A DNA stretch of 64,000 nucleotides from Acinetobacter sp. A47. GTDB lineage: Bacteria > Pseudomonadota > Gammaproteobacteria > Pseudomonadales > Moraxellaceae. The stretch spans positions 372,001-436,000 of the forward strand of contig NZ_JSUS01000001.1 of NCBI RefSeq assembly GCF_000805455.1, read 5' to 3'. Every line of letters starts with the position of its first letter. The stretch's first letter is position 1. The position numbers and the translations under genes are program-made. This document shows positions 34,030-42,851 of this stretch, one piece after another. The notes below the pieces were generated by a model, which had not been told where the DNA came from, searched no databases, and was given only the letters and a program-made list of their open reading frames with translations.

Positions 34030-34656
34030 TTATTTCTCAACACCTGCTGGTTGACCTGCAAGTTTGGCGTTTGCATAGTCCCAGTTAACCAGGCTTTCAA
34101 GGAAAGTTGCGATGTATTTTGGACGTAAGTTACGGAAATCGATGTAGTAAGCGTGTTCCCAAACGTCAATCGTTAATACAGCAATTTGGCCATGAGCAAG
34201 TGGAGTATCTGCATTTGAAGTTTTGGTAATTGATAATTTACCGTTTACTTCGTCAGCAACTAACCAAGCCCAACCTGAACCGAATTGAGTTGTTGCAGCA
34301 GCAGTGAACTCTTCTGCAAATTTTTCGTAGCTACCAAAAGCTTCGTCAATTTTTGCTGCAATCGCACCTGTAGGTTTGCCACCACCGTTTGGCTTCATGC
34401 TGTTCCAGTAGAATGTATGGTTCCATACTTGAGCAGCATTGTTGAAGATACCTGCTTTAGATGCATCGCCAGCAGTCGCCTTGATGATTTCTTCTAAAGT
34501 TTTACCTTCAAGATCTGTACCTTTGATCAGGTTGTTTAAGTTAACAACATAAGTATTGTGGTGCTTGTCGTGATGGTATTCTAGAGTTTCACGAGTGATG
34601 TGAGGTGCTAAATCATCATAGCCATATGGAAGTGCAGGTAAAGTAATGGTTGTCAT
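34030..34656 (-). CDS. sodB: Superoxide dismutase [Fe]
   Basis: Converts superoxide into peroxide and oxygen. The 208-residue protein has the metal ligands expected in HHDKHHNTYV (His near 27), WNHTFYW (His near 75) and DVWEHAYY (Asp and His near 160). The FNNAAQVWNHTFYW segment has Gln at the outer-sphere position typical of iron enzymes, and the SNADTPL loop lacks the Gln of manganese enzymes. These residues argue for Fe. It lies downstream of a Mn-type sod on the same strand, separated by 227 bp. Confidence 0.93.
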   Translation of the reverse strand: MTTITLPALPYGYDDLAPHITRETLEYHHDKHHNTYVVNLNNLIKGTDLEGKTLEEIIKATAGDASKAGIFNNAAQVWNHTFYWNSMKPNGGGKPTGAIAAKIDEAFGSYEKFAEEFTAAATTQFGSGWAWLVADEVNGKLSITKTSNADTPLAHGQIAVLTIDVWEHAYYIDFRNLRPKYIATFLESLVNWDYANAKLAGQPAGVEK

Positions 34657-34793
34657 GTTTCATTCCTTGCAAATTTGCTGGGTTTTACATTAAGTGCTTT
34701 TATTGTAAATGATTCTGTATGCAATAGGGCAGTCTTTTAATACACAAAATATGCAAAAAACTTCTGTATGAGACATATACCATACACAATATG

Positions 34794-34843
34794 TGGTTAG
34801 AGCTTATCGTGATTTCAGTTAAGCTTTTCTATCGCTCTAACCA
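34794..34843. other. Long inverted repeat between sodA and sodB
   Basis: TGGTTAGAGC (34794-34803) and GCTCTAACCA (34834-34843) are perfect 10-bp complements around a 30-base loop. Inside the loop AGCTTA and TAAGCT offer a competing stem. On the plus strand it runs into ATTTTTTT, so it could terminate an unannotated plus-strand RNA. On the minus strand it lies in the untranslated RNA after sodA. Confidence 0.5.
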
Positions 34844-34883
34844 TTTTTTTCATTTTGAAATAAAGTGGTGTTTACCTTAAAAA

Positions 34884-35507
34884 TCAAACTTTTTTGTTTT
34901 TTATGGCAGCCTGATAACGGCAATTGACTTCATTCCAGTCCACCACATTATAAAATGCAGCGATATATTCAGGGCGACGGTTCTGATATTTCAGGTAATA
35001 GGCATGTTCCCACACATCCAGCCCCAAAACAGGAATATGACCCTGCATCAGAGGAGAGTCCTGGTTTGCACTACTTTCCACAATAAGTTGTTGCTCTGCT
35101 GTTACACTTAGCCAGGCCCAGCCACTCCCGAAACGGCTAAGTGCTGCTTTGGTAAAAGCTTCTTTAAATGCATCAAAACCACCGAGTTGCTGGTCAATGG
35201 CTGCCGCGATAGCGCCTGTCGGTTCACCGCCACCTTGTGGACTCATGATGGTCCAGAACAGGGAGTGATTGGCATGTCCACCTGCATTATTGATTACCGT
35301 ATTTTTAAGCTCGGCAGGCACTTCATTTACCTTGGCAACCAGTTCTTCTACAGGAAGTTTTTGCCAGGCTGTGCCTTCAATCGCGGCATTAATGTTATTG
35401 ATATAGGTCTGATGATGTTTACTATGATGGATTTCCATGGTCTGGGCATCAATATGTGGTTCAAGCGCATCGTAAGCATAAGGAAGAACAGGTAAAGAAT
35501 AGGCCAT
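34884..35507 (-). CDS. sodA: Superoxide dismutase [Mn]
   Basis: A second superoxide dismutase, 207 residues. It has the manganese-type signature [13 protein letters not shown], where Gly replaces the Fe-type Gln, and NQDSPL in the loop that supplies the outer-sphere Gln. [19 protein letters not shown] carries the last metal ligands. The following FYNVVDWN is a small variation of the usual FWNVVNW. A strong Fur-box match lies about 70 bp upstream, suggesting induction when iron is scarce so that Mn-SOD can replace Fe-SOD. Confidence 0.93.
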   Translation of the reverse strand: MAYSLPVLPYAYDALEPHIDAQTMEIHHSKHHQTYINNINAAIEGTAWQKLPVEELVAKVNEVPAELKNTVINNAGGHANHSLFWTIMSPQGGGEPTGAIAAAIDQQLGGFDAFKEAFTKAALSRFGSGWAWLSVTAEQQLIVESSANQDSPLMQGHIPVLGLDVWEHAYYLKYQNRRPEYIAAFYNVVDWNEVNCRYQAAIKNKKV

Positions 35508-35576
35508 CTGGGTTTTCCTTTTTTAAATAAGTGATTTTTTACAGGGAATGGATTTGCCATTATTATTTGAATAATT

Positions 35577-35595
35577 GATAATGAGAATCAATATC
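35577..35595. promoter_or_regulatory. Fur box upstream of sodA
   Basis: The 19-mer here matches the classical Fur consensus (GATAATGATAATCATTATC) at 17 of 19 positions, differing at positions 9 and 15. It is centred about 79 bp before the sodA start codon. Confidence 0.8.
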
Positions 35596-35660
35596 TTTAT
35601 TGCTGATTTTTTTATGCTTGAAAATGGATAAAAAATAAATTTTATTTATAGATCATTGAG

Positions 35661-35696
35661 ACGCCAACGGATAGCAAACTAGCTCTGCTATGGCGT
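35661..35696. other. Imperfect hairpin in the sodA/nif3-like intergenic region
   Basis: ACGCCA...ATAGCA pairs with TGCTATGGCGT, leaving a small bulge. No T-run follows. Apart from this and the Fur box, the 327-bp gap 35508-35834 has nothing I recognise. Confidence 0.4.
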
Positions 35697-35834
35697 TGAT
35701 AGCGTGTATCTAAATACATGAAATAGAGAATAGATTGAACAGAAAATAGGGTGGGTGCTTGTTGGGATTACAGTTCATGCCTGTTAACCCCTGAATGAAA
35801 AGGTATTTCATCCAGAGGTAATGTCTCGGTTGCT

Positions 35835-36593
35835 TTAGATCGGATTGTTTAATTCAAAATATTCAGATTCAATGGCAAACTGTGTTGCAATTGCCTGTGC
35901 TAAACGTTGTACTCCATAACGTTCAGTGGCATGGTGGCCACAAGCGAAATAGTGTACGCCGAGTTCTTTGGCTTCATAAAAGGTACGTTCGCTGACTTCG
36001 CCAGAGATATAGGCATCGCAATTTGCTTGCGCTGCCTTGCTGATAAAGTCTTGTGCGCCGCCCGTACAGAAGCCAACTTTTCTGATGGCAGTTTTATCGC
36101 TTGGCAAATGAATTACATTAAAATCAAAGATCGCTTGTAACTTTGTTTTGAACTGCTCGGGACTAAGAGCATGGTCTAAATAGGCAATGTTGCCGATAGG
36201 GTGCTTTTCACCTGGATCTAATGCGTCCAGATCATGTAATCCCATCAAATCGGCAATGGCGACGTTATTGCCTAAAGTCGGATGCGCATCTAGTGGCAGG
36301 TGATAGGCAATCAGGGAGATATTATTCTGAATCAGTTTTTTGATGCGATTGCCACGCATACCGGTAATCGGATAGGGTTCGCCTTTCCAGAAATAGCCAT
36401 GATGTACCAGTAATACATCGGCTTGTTGGGCAATCGCGGCATCAATGGCATCTTCTGATGCTGTTACGGCACATAAAATTTTATTGACCTCGGCTTTGCC
36501 TTCAATTTGTAAGCCGTTTGGTGCGTAGTCTTTAAACTCGTTTGCTTTTAAGGTCTGATTACACCAGTGCACAATATCATGCAAATTTGCCAT
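35835..36593 (-). CDS. Nif3-like dinuclear metal centre protein
   Basis: A 252-residue protein of the Nif3/YbgI family, which forms hexameric rings with a two-metal site facing the inside. Metal-binding residues are visible in VLLVHHGYFWKG (about residue 65), IAYHLPLDAHPT (about 105) and, near the end, YFACGHHATERYG. The exact function is unknown; a role in metal handling or GTP cyclohydrolase-like chemistry has been proposed for the family. The ATG at 36593 has GAGGAA upstream; the longer frame begins in the promoter region of the divergent protease gene. Confidence 0.87.
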   Translation of the reverse strand: MANLHDIVHWCNQTLKANEFKDYAPNGLQIEGKAEVNKILCAVTASEDAIDAAIAQQADVLLVHHGYFWKGEPYPITGMRGNRIKKLIQNNISLIAYHLPLDAHPTLGNNVAIADLMGLHDLDALDPGEKHPIGNIAYLDHALSPEQFKTKLQAIFDFNVIHLPSDKTAIRKVGFCTGGAQDFISKAAQANCDAYISGEVSERTFYEAKELGVHYFACGHHATERYGVQRLAQAIATQFAIESEYFELNNPI

Positions 36594-36781
36594 GCGATTC
36601 CTCAAATCATTAATCACTTTTATAGGAGTCAATAAAAACATATTTTTAAATGTAACTAAAGCTAGACAAAACTTTTTTAACTTTTGCATTGATTTTAAGC
36701 AATTTACTTTACAATAGTGGAAACTTCCAGTTCTTCAATAAATTACGTACATCACATAATTTCGCCTAGAGGATAATAGAC

Positions 36782-37963
36782 GTGCGCCGTGCATTTACAT
36801 GGTTACCTTGGGTATTACTCATTCTTGTTATAGTTAGTTTTCTGGTTTGGCAGAAATCACATCAACCGAAACCGACAGTAGCGGCTGATGGCGTAAAAAT
36901 GCCTGCCGAGAAGGTTGAACCACTCATTGATACTTCACGTGCCGGTGGGGTGGTGTCCTATAGTGCTGCGGTCAAGGTGGCTGCGCCAGCGGTGGTAAAT
37001 ATCTTTACCACACAGAAAGTCAAACAGATGAATCATCCACTGCTGAATGATCCTGTATTCCGTGAATTTTTTGGCAATCAGGTGCCACAACAGCCCCAAA
37101 ATGAAAACAGTCTGGGTTCAGGGGTGATTGTGCGTGCAGATGGTTATATCCTGACCAATAATCATGTTATTGCCCAAGCTGAACATATTGTGGTAGCGCT
37201 GCATGATGGACGCCGTGCCGAAGCGAAAGTGATAGGGACAGATCCTGATACAGATTTGGCCGTAATCAAGATCGAGCTGGATAAATTACCGGTATTGCCG
37301 TTTAAATTGAGCGGTAATGAAGTCGGAGATGTTGTACTTGCGATTGGTAACCCGTTTGGTGTTGGCCAAACCGTAACACAAGGGATTATCTCGGCAACCG
37401 GCCGTTCTGATCTGGGGATCAATACCTATGAAGACTTTATTCAAACCGATGCTGCGATTAACCCGGGTAATTCTGGTGGAGCATTGATTGATGTAGCGGG
37501 AAATCTGATCGGCGTTAATACTGCGATCTTCTCTCAGTCTGGTGGTTCATTGGGCATCGGCTTTGCTATTCCTGCCAAGGTTTGTCAGCAGGTGCTTAAT
37601 TCAATTTTGAAAGATGGTCGTGTCGTGCGTGGCTGGTTAGGCATTAGCTTAATTCCAAATAATCTGGATGAAGATGTACTGGCTGCTAAACCGGTGGGTG
37701 TTACTGTTGCCGATGTTTTGCGTGAAGGGCCAGCCGATACGGCAGGCATTAAACGTGGTGACAAGATCATTCAGGTCAACAATGAACAGATTTCGTCTGC
37801 ATCACACTTGATTAATTATGTTGCCTTGCAAGCGCCTGATAGCCTGATTGATGTGGTGATTGAGCGAGAAGGCAAGCAACAAACGGTACAGGTAAAAGTG
37901 GGAGAGCGTAAAGTGCAGCAAAATGCACAATCGCAATATATCCCGTTGCCGAAACGCCAGTAA
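36782..37963 (+). CDS. Periplasmic serine protease, DegS/AlgW type
   Basis: A 393-residue trypsin-like protease anchored in the inner membrane by one N-terminal helix (residues about 5-23, FTWLPWVLLILVIVSFLVW). The catalytic triad is His near 128 (LTNNHVI), Asp near 158 (DPDTDLAVIKI) and Ser near 229 (NPGNSGGAL). A single PDZ domain occupies about 280-375. One PDZ plus a membrane anchor is the DegS/AlgW plan, the site-1 protease that starts the sigma-E envelope stress response; DegP has two PDZ domains. The start is GTG 36782 behind AGGATAATAGAC. Whether Acinetobacter uses it against an anti-sigma factor is not shown here. Confidence 0.9.
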   Translation: MRRAFTWLPWVLLILVIVSFLVWQKSHQPKPTVAADGVKMPAEKVEPLIDTSRAGGVVSYSAAVKVAAPAVVNIFTTQKVKQMNHPLLNDPVFREFFGNQVPQQPQNENSLGSGVIVRADGYILTNNHVIAQAEHIVVALHDGRRAEAKVIGTDPDTDLAVIKIELDKLPVLPFKLSGNEVGDVVLAIGNPFGVGQTVTQGIISATGRSDLGINTYEDFIQTDAAINPGNSGGALIDVAGNLIGVNTAIFSQSGGSLGIGFAIPAKVCQQVLNSILKDGRVVRGWLGISLIPNNLDEDVLAAKPVGVTVADVLREGPADTAGIKRGDKIIQVNNEQISSASHLINYVALQAPDSLIDVVIEREGKQQTVQVKVGERKVQQNAQSQYIPLPKRQ

Positions 37964-38024
37964 TAACCACTCAGTATTAACGGGCCAGGGGTTGTGAACA
38001 TTGGCCCTTATGATTGCCAGTTAT

Positions 38025-38060
38025 AAAAAAGCTTGTTGATTTGGATATCAACAAGCTTTT
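38025..38060 (+). terminator. Terminator of the DegS-like gene
   Basis: AAAAGCTTGTTGAT and ATCAACAAGCTTTT form a long stem. Confidence 0.85.
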
Positions 38061-38165
38061 GGCATTTTACAGACTTTTTTATTTTTCATTTCATCATGTA
38101 AATTTTATACTTTGATGACAATTTATTGATCATTAGATGACAAATGTAAAAGATTGAAATACAGG

Positions 38166-38300
38166 TTAATGGGCGCAGAAAGCCTGATTAAAGTATTCAA
38201 ATAAATCTGGGGTATGAAACCAGATCAAGATGGATGCACTGATTAAGCAGAAGATCAGTCCAAATAGCAGGATTTTAAGTTTTCGTTCAATATTAGTCAT
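38166..38300 (-). CDS. 44-residue membrane microprotein coupled to an MFS transporter
   Basis: The frame reads MTNIERKLKILLFGLIFCLI, continues through ASILIWFHTPDLFEYF and ends CAH. It gives one membrane helix flanked by a basic N-terminus. Its ATG overlaps the stop of the MFS gene (ATGACTAA), a classical coupling arrangement. A role as a small partner of the transporter is inference. I know no family for it. Confidence 0.6.
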   Translation of the reverse strand: MTNIERKLKILLFGLIFCLISASILIWFHTPDLFEYFNQAFCAH

Positions 38301-39498
38301 GAATCATGGCCTCTTCATTGACGAACAGATGAATGACGACACCAAAAGCACTTAAAAGCAAACAGGCAAGCCAGATCATATTATAGTTGCCAGCCATGTC
38401 ATGATTGACACCGCCTAGCCAGCCTCCGAAAAATGACCCGATTTGATGGGTGAAAAATACAATACCGCTGAGCGTGGATAAATATTTTACCCCAAACATG
38501 TTGGCAACAATTCCATTGGTCAGTGGCACGGTAGACAGCCACAGTAAGCCCATAATGATACCGAAACTATATACTGTAAAGGTGCTAAGTGGTAAGCATA
38601 GAAAGGCAATGATTGCGACACCGCGTAATCCGTACAGTAACATCAGCAGTTTTGGTTTTGAGTAACGATCGCCTAACCAGCCTGCACCATAGGTTCCTAC
38701 AATATTGAATAAACCAACCAGAGCTAAAAACACTGTACCCGTGGTAGAGTCAAAGCCATGATCGATCAAATAGCCGGGTAGATGCACACCTAAAAATACC
38801 ACCTGAAAGCCGCAGACCAGAAAACCTAAGGATAACCACCAGAACGGTTTGTGATGGCCAGCAATTTTTAACACCTGTTTAAAACCAAGGCTAGGCTGAC
38901 TCAATGTCTTGGGTGCTGTAGAGGTAGGAGATTTTAATAGCCAGGCCAAAGGAACAATGAAAGCTATGGCAAATGCACTGACCAGTAGTGCTGCTGGCCA
39001 GCCCATAGTTTTGAGTAACAGCAGGGTCGATGGCAGCATGATAAATTGACCGAATGAGCCAGCCGCACTGGCAATCCCCATCACCATGCTGCGTTTTTCT
39101 GGAGGCGCTGCACGGCCAACAGCCGAAAGCAGCACGGTAAATGAGGTTGCCGATAGAGCCAGTCCTATTACTAGGCCCAGGCTAAGATTCAGCAGTAGCC
39201 CTGTAGAGCTGAATGCCATCATCACCAGGCCAATCGCGTAGAGCAGTCCGCCTGCTGCGACGACTTTTTTGGTGCCATATTTATCGGCAATAGCGCCTGT
39301 AAAGGGTTGTGCTGCACCCCAGATCAGGTTTTGCATGGCAATGGCAAAACTAAAAATATGATGACCCCAGCCAAACGTTTCACTCATCGGGACAAGATAC
39401 AATCCGAAGCCATGACGTACGCCTAGAGAAAGTGCAAGGATGAGCGCACTTCCTATCAGCATATAGATCAACTGTTTTGAGAATTGTGGCTTTGACAT
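38293..39498 (-). CDS. MFS transporter
   Basis: A transporter of about 401 residues with 12 predicted membrane helices. The signature after helix 2 is GAIADKYGTKKV, and its C-half counterpart is GWLGDRYSKPKLL. HGFGLYLVPMSETFGWGHH at the N-terminus resembles monocarboxylate-type (OFA/MCT-like) MFS members. The substrate is unknown. The ATG at 39498 (MSKPQF) is likelier than an upstream in-frame TTG. It overlaps the downstream 44-residue gene. Confidence 0.8.
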   Translation of the reverse strand: MSKPQFSKQLIYMLIGSALILALSLGVRHGFGLYLVPMSETFGWGHHIFSFAIAMQNLIWGAAQPFTGAIADKYGTKKVVAAGGLLYAIGLVMMAFSSTGLLLNLSLGLVIGLALSATSFTVLLSAVGRAAPPEKRSMVMGIASAAGSFGQFIMLPSTLLLLKTMGWPAALLVSAFAIAFIVPLAWLLKSPTSTAPKTLSQPSLGFKQVLKIAGHHKPFWWLSLGFLVCGFQVVFLGVHLPGYLIDHGFDSTTGTVFLALVGLFNIVGTYGAGWLGDRYSKPKLLMLLYGLRGVAIIAFLCLPLSTFTVYSFGIIMGLLWLSTVPLTNGIVANMFGVKYLSTLSGIVFFTHQIGSFFGGWLGGVNHDMAGNYNMIWLACLLLSAFGVVIHLFVNEEAMIHD

Positions 39499-39623
39499 TG
39501 TTGTTATGATCAAGGAATAAGTGAAAAGTATTTTAAAATACTTCTGTCTATATTTCGATTCTAAAAAATAATTATCCTTTTATAAGTTTAAATACTATTT
39601 ATGCTTTAAAAAATATTAAAAAC

Positions 39624-39650
39624 AAAAAAAGCAGCGAAGGCTGCTTTTTT
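39624..39650 (-). terminator. Terminator of the OmpW-family gene
   Basis: AAAAAAGCAGC-gaag-GCTGCTTTTTT, acting on the minus strand. Confidence 0.88.
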
Positions 39651-39662
39651 GAGAGAATTAGC

Positions 39663-40718
39663 TTAGAAACGATAGCCGACACCGACATAGGTAATTAATG
39701 GATCAATATCAATTTTGGTATTGGCACGAATCAGTTCTTTGCCGGTATTGCGGTCAGTCACATAAATTTTTGCTTCATTATTCATTTTTGAATAAGACAC
39801 AGAACCTACAGCAAACCAGTTCGGATTAAAGTCATAAGTTGCGCCTACTGTCATGATCGGCGCAAAGGTATCGGTTGCTTTGAGTTTTACGACTGGATCG
39901 GCTGAAGAAGTTTTTCCATCTAAAGCTGCACCAGCTTTACCATCATGAATATTCTGGATCATGTGGCCTGCTTTAATTAAATCAGACTCGATTCCTGAGT
40001 TGATTTTTAAATCGTTGAAGTAAGCATACATGACACCCGCACCGACATAGGGACGGAATTTATTGACGCCTGATTTGCCGAATTGATAGTGTAATTCTAC
40101 AGCAGGTAACCAGGCACGTGCTGTAGCCGCTTTATCGCCTTGGGTTAGATCTGTGATAAAGATATCTTGCTTTAAGCCAATTGAGCCTAACGTAGTATCC
40201 GCTTTACCCGTAAGAGGGGCGTAGATATTACCTTTGCCTTTAATGTTAACTTTTGGAGGAATACCTGCTTTAATTTCTAAGGAAACATTATCGGTAAAAT
40301 GATAGTTGGCCATAATACCGACAGTATCAACATCATCTGCTTCCAGACCAGTTCCCTCACTTTTCCAGTTTGAAAGACCATTTACTGTTGCGGTACCAGT
40401 TAATAGCCCCGGTAAAGTCTTTGCTGGCAGAAGTTTCAATGCATCATATAACAGGGGATTTGAATCGCGATCTGCGGCATCAAGCACAGCCTGCTTAGAC
40501 ACATCTCCAACTTTTGATTCAGTACCTTCGGCAACACTGGTATTGATATTGACCGGATTGGCAGAACCTTGCGGCATGGCATGAAGCCAGCCAGCAGAAA
40601 CCGAAAAGCGTTTAAATCCATCACCATCTTTAAAACTAAAATAAGGCGAGTTTGCAAAAGTAATTGTTGGAAAGGTACATAAACCTGTAAGCAGGCAAGC
40701 AAATGACTTCTTCATCAT
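39663..40718 (-). CDS. OmpW/AlkL-family outer-membrane protein
   Basis: An outer-membrane beta-barrel that probably lets hydrophobic compounds through. A signal peptide (MMKKSFACLLTGLCTFPTITFA) leads a protein of 351 residues, ending in YVGVGYRF as outer-membrane proteins do. Family motifs are PAVELHYQFG, RPYVGAGVMYAYFND and PIMTVGATYDFNPNWFAVGS. Ordinary OmpW is about 210 residues. The extra length lies in the first half (about residues 35-120), a loop-like region rich in Ala, Val and Asp. Start ATG 40718 has GGAG upstream. A link with alkane uptake is possible but not shown. Confidence 0.8.
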   Translation of the reverse strand: MMKKSFACLLTGLCTFPTITFANSPYFSFKDGDGFKRFSVSAGWLHAMPQGSANPVNINTSVAEGTESKVGDVSKQAVLDAADRDSNPLLYDALKLLPAKTLPGLLTGTATVNGLSNWKSEGTGLEADDVDTVGIMANYHFTDNVSLEIKAGIPPKVNIKGKGNIYAPLTGKADTTLGSIGLKQDIFITDLTQGDKAATARAWLPAVELHYQFGKSGVNKFRPYVGAGVMYAYFNDLKINSGIESDLIKAGHMIQNIHDGKAGAALDGKTSSADPVVKLKATDTFAPIMTVGATYDFNPNWFAVGSVSYSKMNNEAKIYVTDRNTGKELIRANTKIDIDPLITYVGVGYRF

Positions 40719-40873
40719 CTTGGGACTCCATGTCCTAACGTTTGTAAGGCTTTTTCTTGCGCCCACCATAACTCTTTTTTTTAAAAAAATTGTTTAGTTA
40801 AAATTTATAATTGTTATGCTTATGCAAAAAAATGTTTGATTTAGATAAATTGATGAAGGAATTATGAAGAGAT

Positions 40874-40900
40874 AAAAAAAGCCACCGAAGTGACTTTTTT
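40874..40900 (-). terminator. Terminator of map
   Basis: AAAAAAGCCAC-cgaa-GTGACTTTTTT, one mismatch in the stem; ends the map transcript on the minus strand. Confidence 0.75.
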
Positions 40901-40922
40901 ATAAAAAATTAAAGAAAATAAA

Positions 40923-41747
40923 TTACATAAAACGAGACAGGTCTTCTTCAGGACGCGCGGTCAAGACTTCGATGCCGGTTTCGGTTACCAAAATCGTATG
41001 TTCATATTGGGCCGACAATTTGTGATCTTTTGTGACAACGGTCCACTTATCACCTAAAAGCTTGGTTTGCCATACGCCTGCGTTGACCATGGGTTCAATG
41101 GTAAAAGTCATGCCTGCTTCCAGACGCATACCTGTACCTTTTTGGCCGTAGTGCAACACTTGCGGTTCGTCATGGAAGACATTGCCGATTCCGTGACCGC
41201 AATATTCACGTACGACACTGAAACGCTCAGATTCCACATATTGTTGAATGGCATAACCAACGTCACCTAAGTATGAACCATCTTTAACAGTTGCCATACC
41301 GCGATACATGGCTTCCTGAGCCACTGCGCACAGGCGGTTTGCAAGGATAGAGGTTTCACCGCCAACGATATACATCATGTTGGTATCGCCGTGATAGCCA
41401 TCTTTAATGACTGTGACATCGATATTGAGAATGTCACCATTCTTCAAGATTTTATTTTCAGAAGGGATACCATGGCAGACCACATGGTTAACAGAAGTAC
41501 AGATAGAATGCTGGAAGGCTGGGCGTCCAGGTGCAGCGCCATATCCTACGCATGCTGGAATTGCGTGCTGAACATTCTCAATATGATTGCGACAGATTGT
41601 ATCGAGTTCCAAGGTACTCACACCGGCTTTGATATGCGGCTTAATCATGTCTAGAACTTCAGCCGCCAACTTCCCAGCAACACGCATCTTTTCAATTTCT
41701 TCAGGTGTTTTGATTAATCGACGAGGGGCTGTATAAGTTGTATTCAT
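40923..41747 (-). CDS. map: Methionine aminopeptidase, type I
   Basis: Removes the initiator methionine from new proteins. 274 residues; the two-metal centre is visible as Asp in LNIDVTVIKDGYHGDTN (two Asp), His in GHGIGNVFHDEP, Glu in FTIEPMVNAG and Glu in YEHTILVTETG. CVNHVVCHGIP-like SVNHVVCHGIPS supplies the substrate His. It lies divergent from rpsB, as in many gamma-proteobacteria. Confidence 0.96.
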   Translation of the reverse strand: MNTTYTAPRRLIKTPEEIEKMRVAGKLAAEVLDMIKPHIKAGVSTLELDTICRNHIENVQHAIPACVGYGAAPGRPAFQHSICTSVNHVVCHGIPSENKILKNGDILNIDVTVIKDGYHGDTNMMYIVGGETSILANRLCAVAQEAMYRGMATVKDGSYLGDVGYAIQQYVESERFSVVREYCGHGIGNVFHDEPQVLHYGQKGTGMRLEAGMTFTIEPMVNAGVWQTKLLGDKWTVVTKDHKLSAQYEHTILVTETGIEVLTARPEEDLSRFM

Positions 41748-41762
41748 GATCTCTAAAAACTT

Positions 41763-41792
41763 TTGGTAATTTGCAAGCGTCTATGGTATAAA
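41763..41792 (+). promoter_or_regulatory. Candidate rpsB promoter
   Basis: TTGGTA and TATAAA are separated by 18 bases, about 170 bp upstream of rpsB, leaving a long structured leader. Confidence 0.45.
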
Positions 41793-41865
41793 TAGCCGCC
41801 TATTTTATCAAATGCTTTTCGTGAATATATTTTACGAAGTTATCTGATAACAATAGTCGTAAAAA

Positions 41866-41924
41866 ATCCGCACATATATCGACACATTACTCTGGGTGCC
41901 TAGCAATAGGTGGAGAATGCGGAT
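41866..41924 (+). promoter_or_regulatory. Structured rpsB leader, possible S2 autoregulation site
   Basis: ATCCGCA (41866-41872) pairs with TGCGGAT (41918-41924), enclosing a 45-base region with GGTG- and GGAG-type loops. The 5' UTR of gamma-proteobacterial rpsB carries a conserved S2-responsive structure. Position and size agree here, but I have not matched the consensus base by base. Confidence 0.5.
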
Positions 41925-41960
41925 ATATGGAGGCCTAACCCAAACTTTAAGGTAAAGAAA

Positions 41961-42713
41961 ATGGCAGATTACAACGTAAGCATGCGCGACCTTCTTCAAG
42001 CAGGCGCACACTTTGGTCACCAAACTCGTTTCTGGAACCCAAAAATGCGTCAATACATTTTTGGTGCGCGTAACAAAATTCACATCATCAACCTTGAGCA
42101 CACTGTTCCTGCGTTAAATGATGCTTTGAACTTCGTTAACAACCTGGCGAGCAAAAAGAACAAAGTATTGTTCGTTGGTACAAAACGAGCTGCTTCTAAC
42201 ATCATCCGTGAACAAGCTCAACGCGCTGGTCAACCATACGTAGATCACCGTTGGTTAGGTGGTATGTTGACGAACTGGAAAACTCTTCGCCAATCTATCA
42301 ACCGTTTAAAAGATCTTCAAACTCAATCTCAAGACGGTACTTTTGCCAAGCTGACTAAACGTGAAGCTTTAGAGCGTACCCGTGAGATGGAAAAACTTGA
42401 ACGTGCTTTAGGCGGCGTTAAAAACATGGGTGGTTTACCTGACGCATTATTTGTAATCGACGTTGATCACGAAGCGATTGCAATCAAAGAAGCGAAAAAC
42501 TTAGGTATTCCTGTAATCGGTATCGTTGATACAAACTCTAACCCAGACAACGTTGATTACGTTATTCCGGGTAACGACGATGCGATCCGTGCAGTAACTT
42601 TATATGCTTCTGCTATGGCTGATGCGATTCTTGCTGGTAAAGAATATGCTCAATCACAAGCAAATGCACAAGCGAAAGGCGACGACGCTGCTAAAGACGC
42701 TTCTGAGGCTTAA
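41961..42713 (+). CDS. rpsB: 30S ribosomal protein S2
   Basis: 250 residues. The start [27 protein letters not shown] is the conserved S2 N-terminus shown here only in part: [18 protein letters not shown]. Further S2 motifs are [13 protein letters not shown] and [20 protein letters not shown]. An Ala/Asp-rich tail closes the protein. The ATG at 41961 follows AAGGTAAAG; the longer frame starting at 41910 lies in the leader RNA. It is co-transcribed with tsf through a partial attenuator. Confidence 0.97.
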   Translation: MADYNVSMRDLLQAGAHFGHQTRFWNPKMRQYIFGARNKIHIINLEHTVPALNDALNFVNNLASKKNKVLFVGTKRAASNIIREQAQRAGQPYVDHRWLGGMLTNWKTLRQSINRLKDLQTQSQDGTFAKLTKREALERTREMEKLERALGGVKNMGGLPDALFVIDVDHEAIAIKEAKNLGIPVIGIVDTNSNPDNVDYVIPGNDDAIRAVTLYASAMADAILAGKEYAQSQANAQAKGDDAAKDASEA

Positions 42714-42780
42714 TGCGTTTTGACGCAAGCTTGTCATTTTTGCGACATGTAATGGTGGCAGATTAAAGCGTCGAGATTGC

Positions 42781-42811
42781 AAACGGCCCAGAGTTTCTTT
42801 GGGCCGTTTTT
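42781..42811 (+). terminator. Attenuator/terminator between rpsB and tsf
   Basis: AACGGCCCA-gagtttctt-TGGGCCGTT followed by TTT. It would reduce tsf relative to rpsB. Confidence 0.8.
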
Positions 42812-42851
42812 GTTGAACAGATTTATTTTCTACCGATTTTAGGAGAACAAC

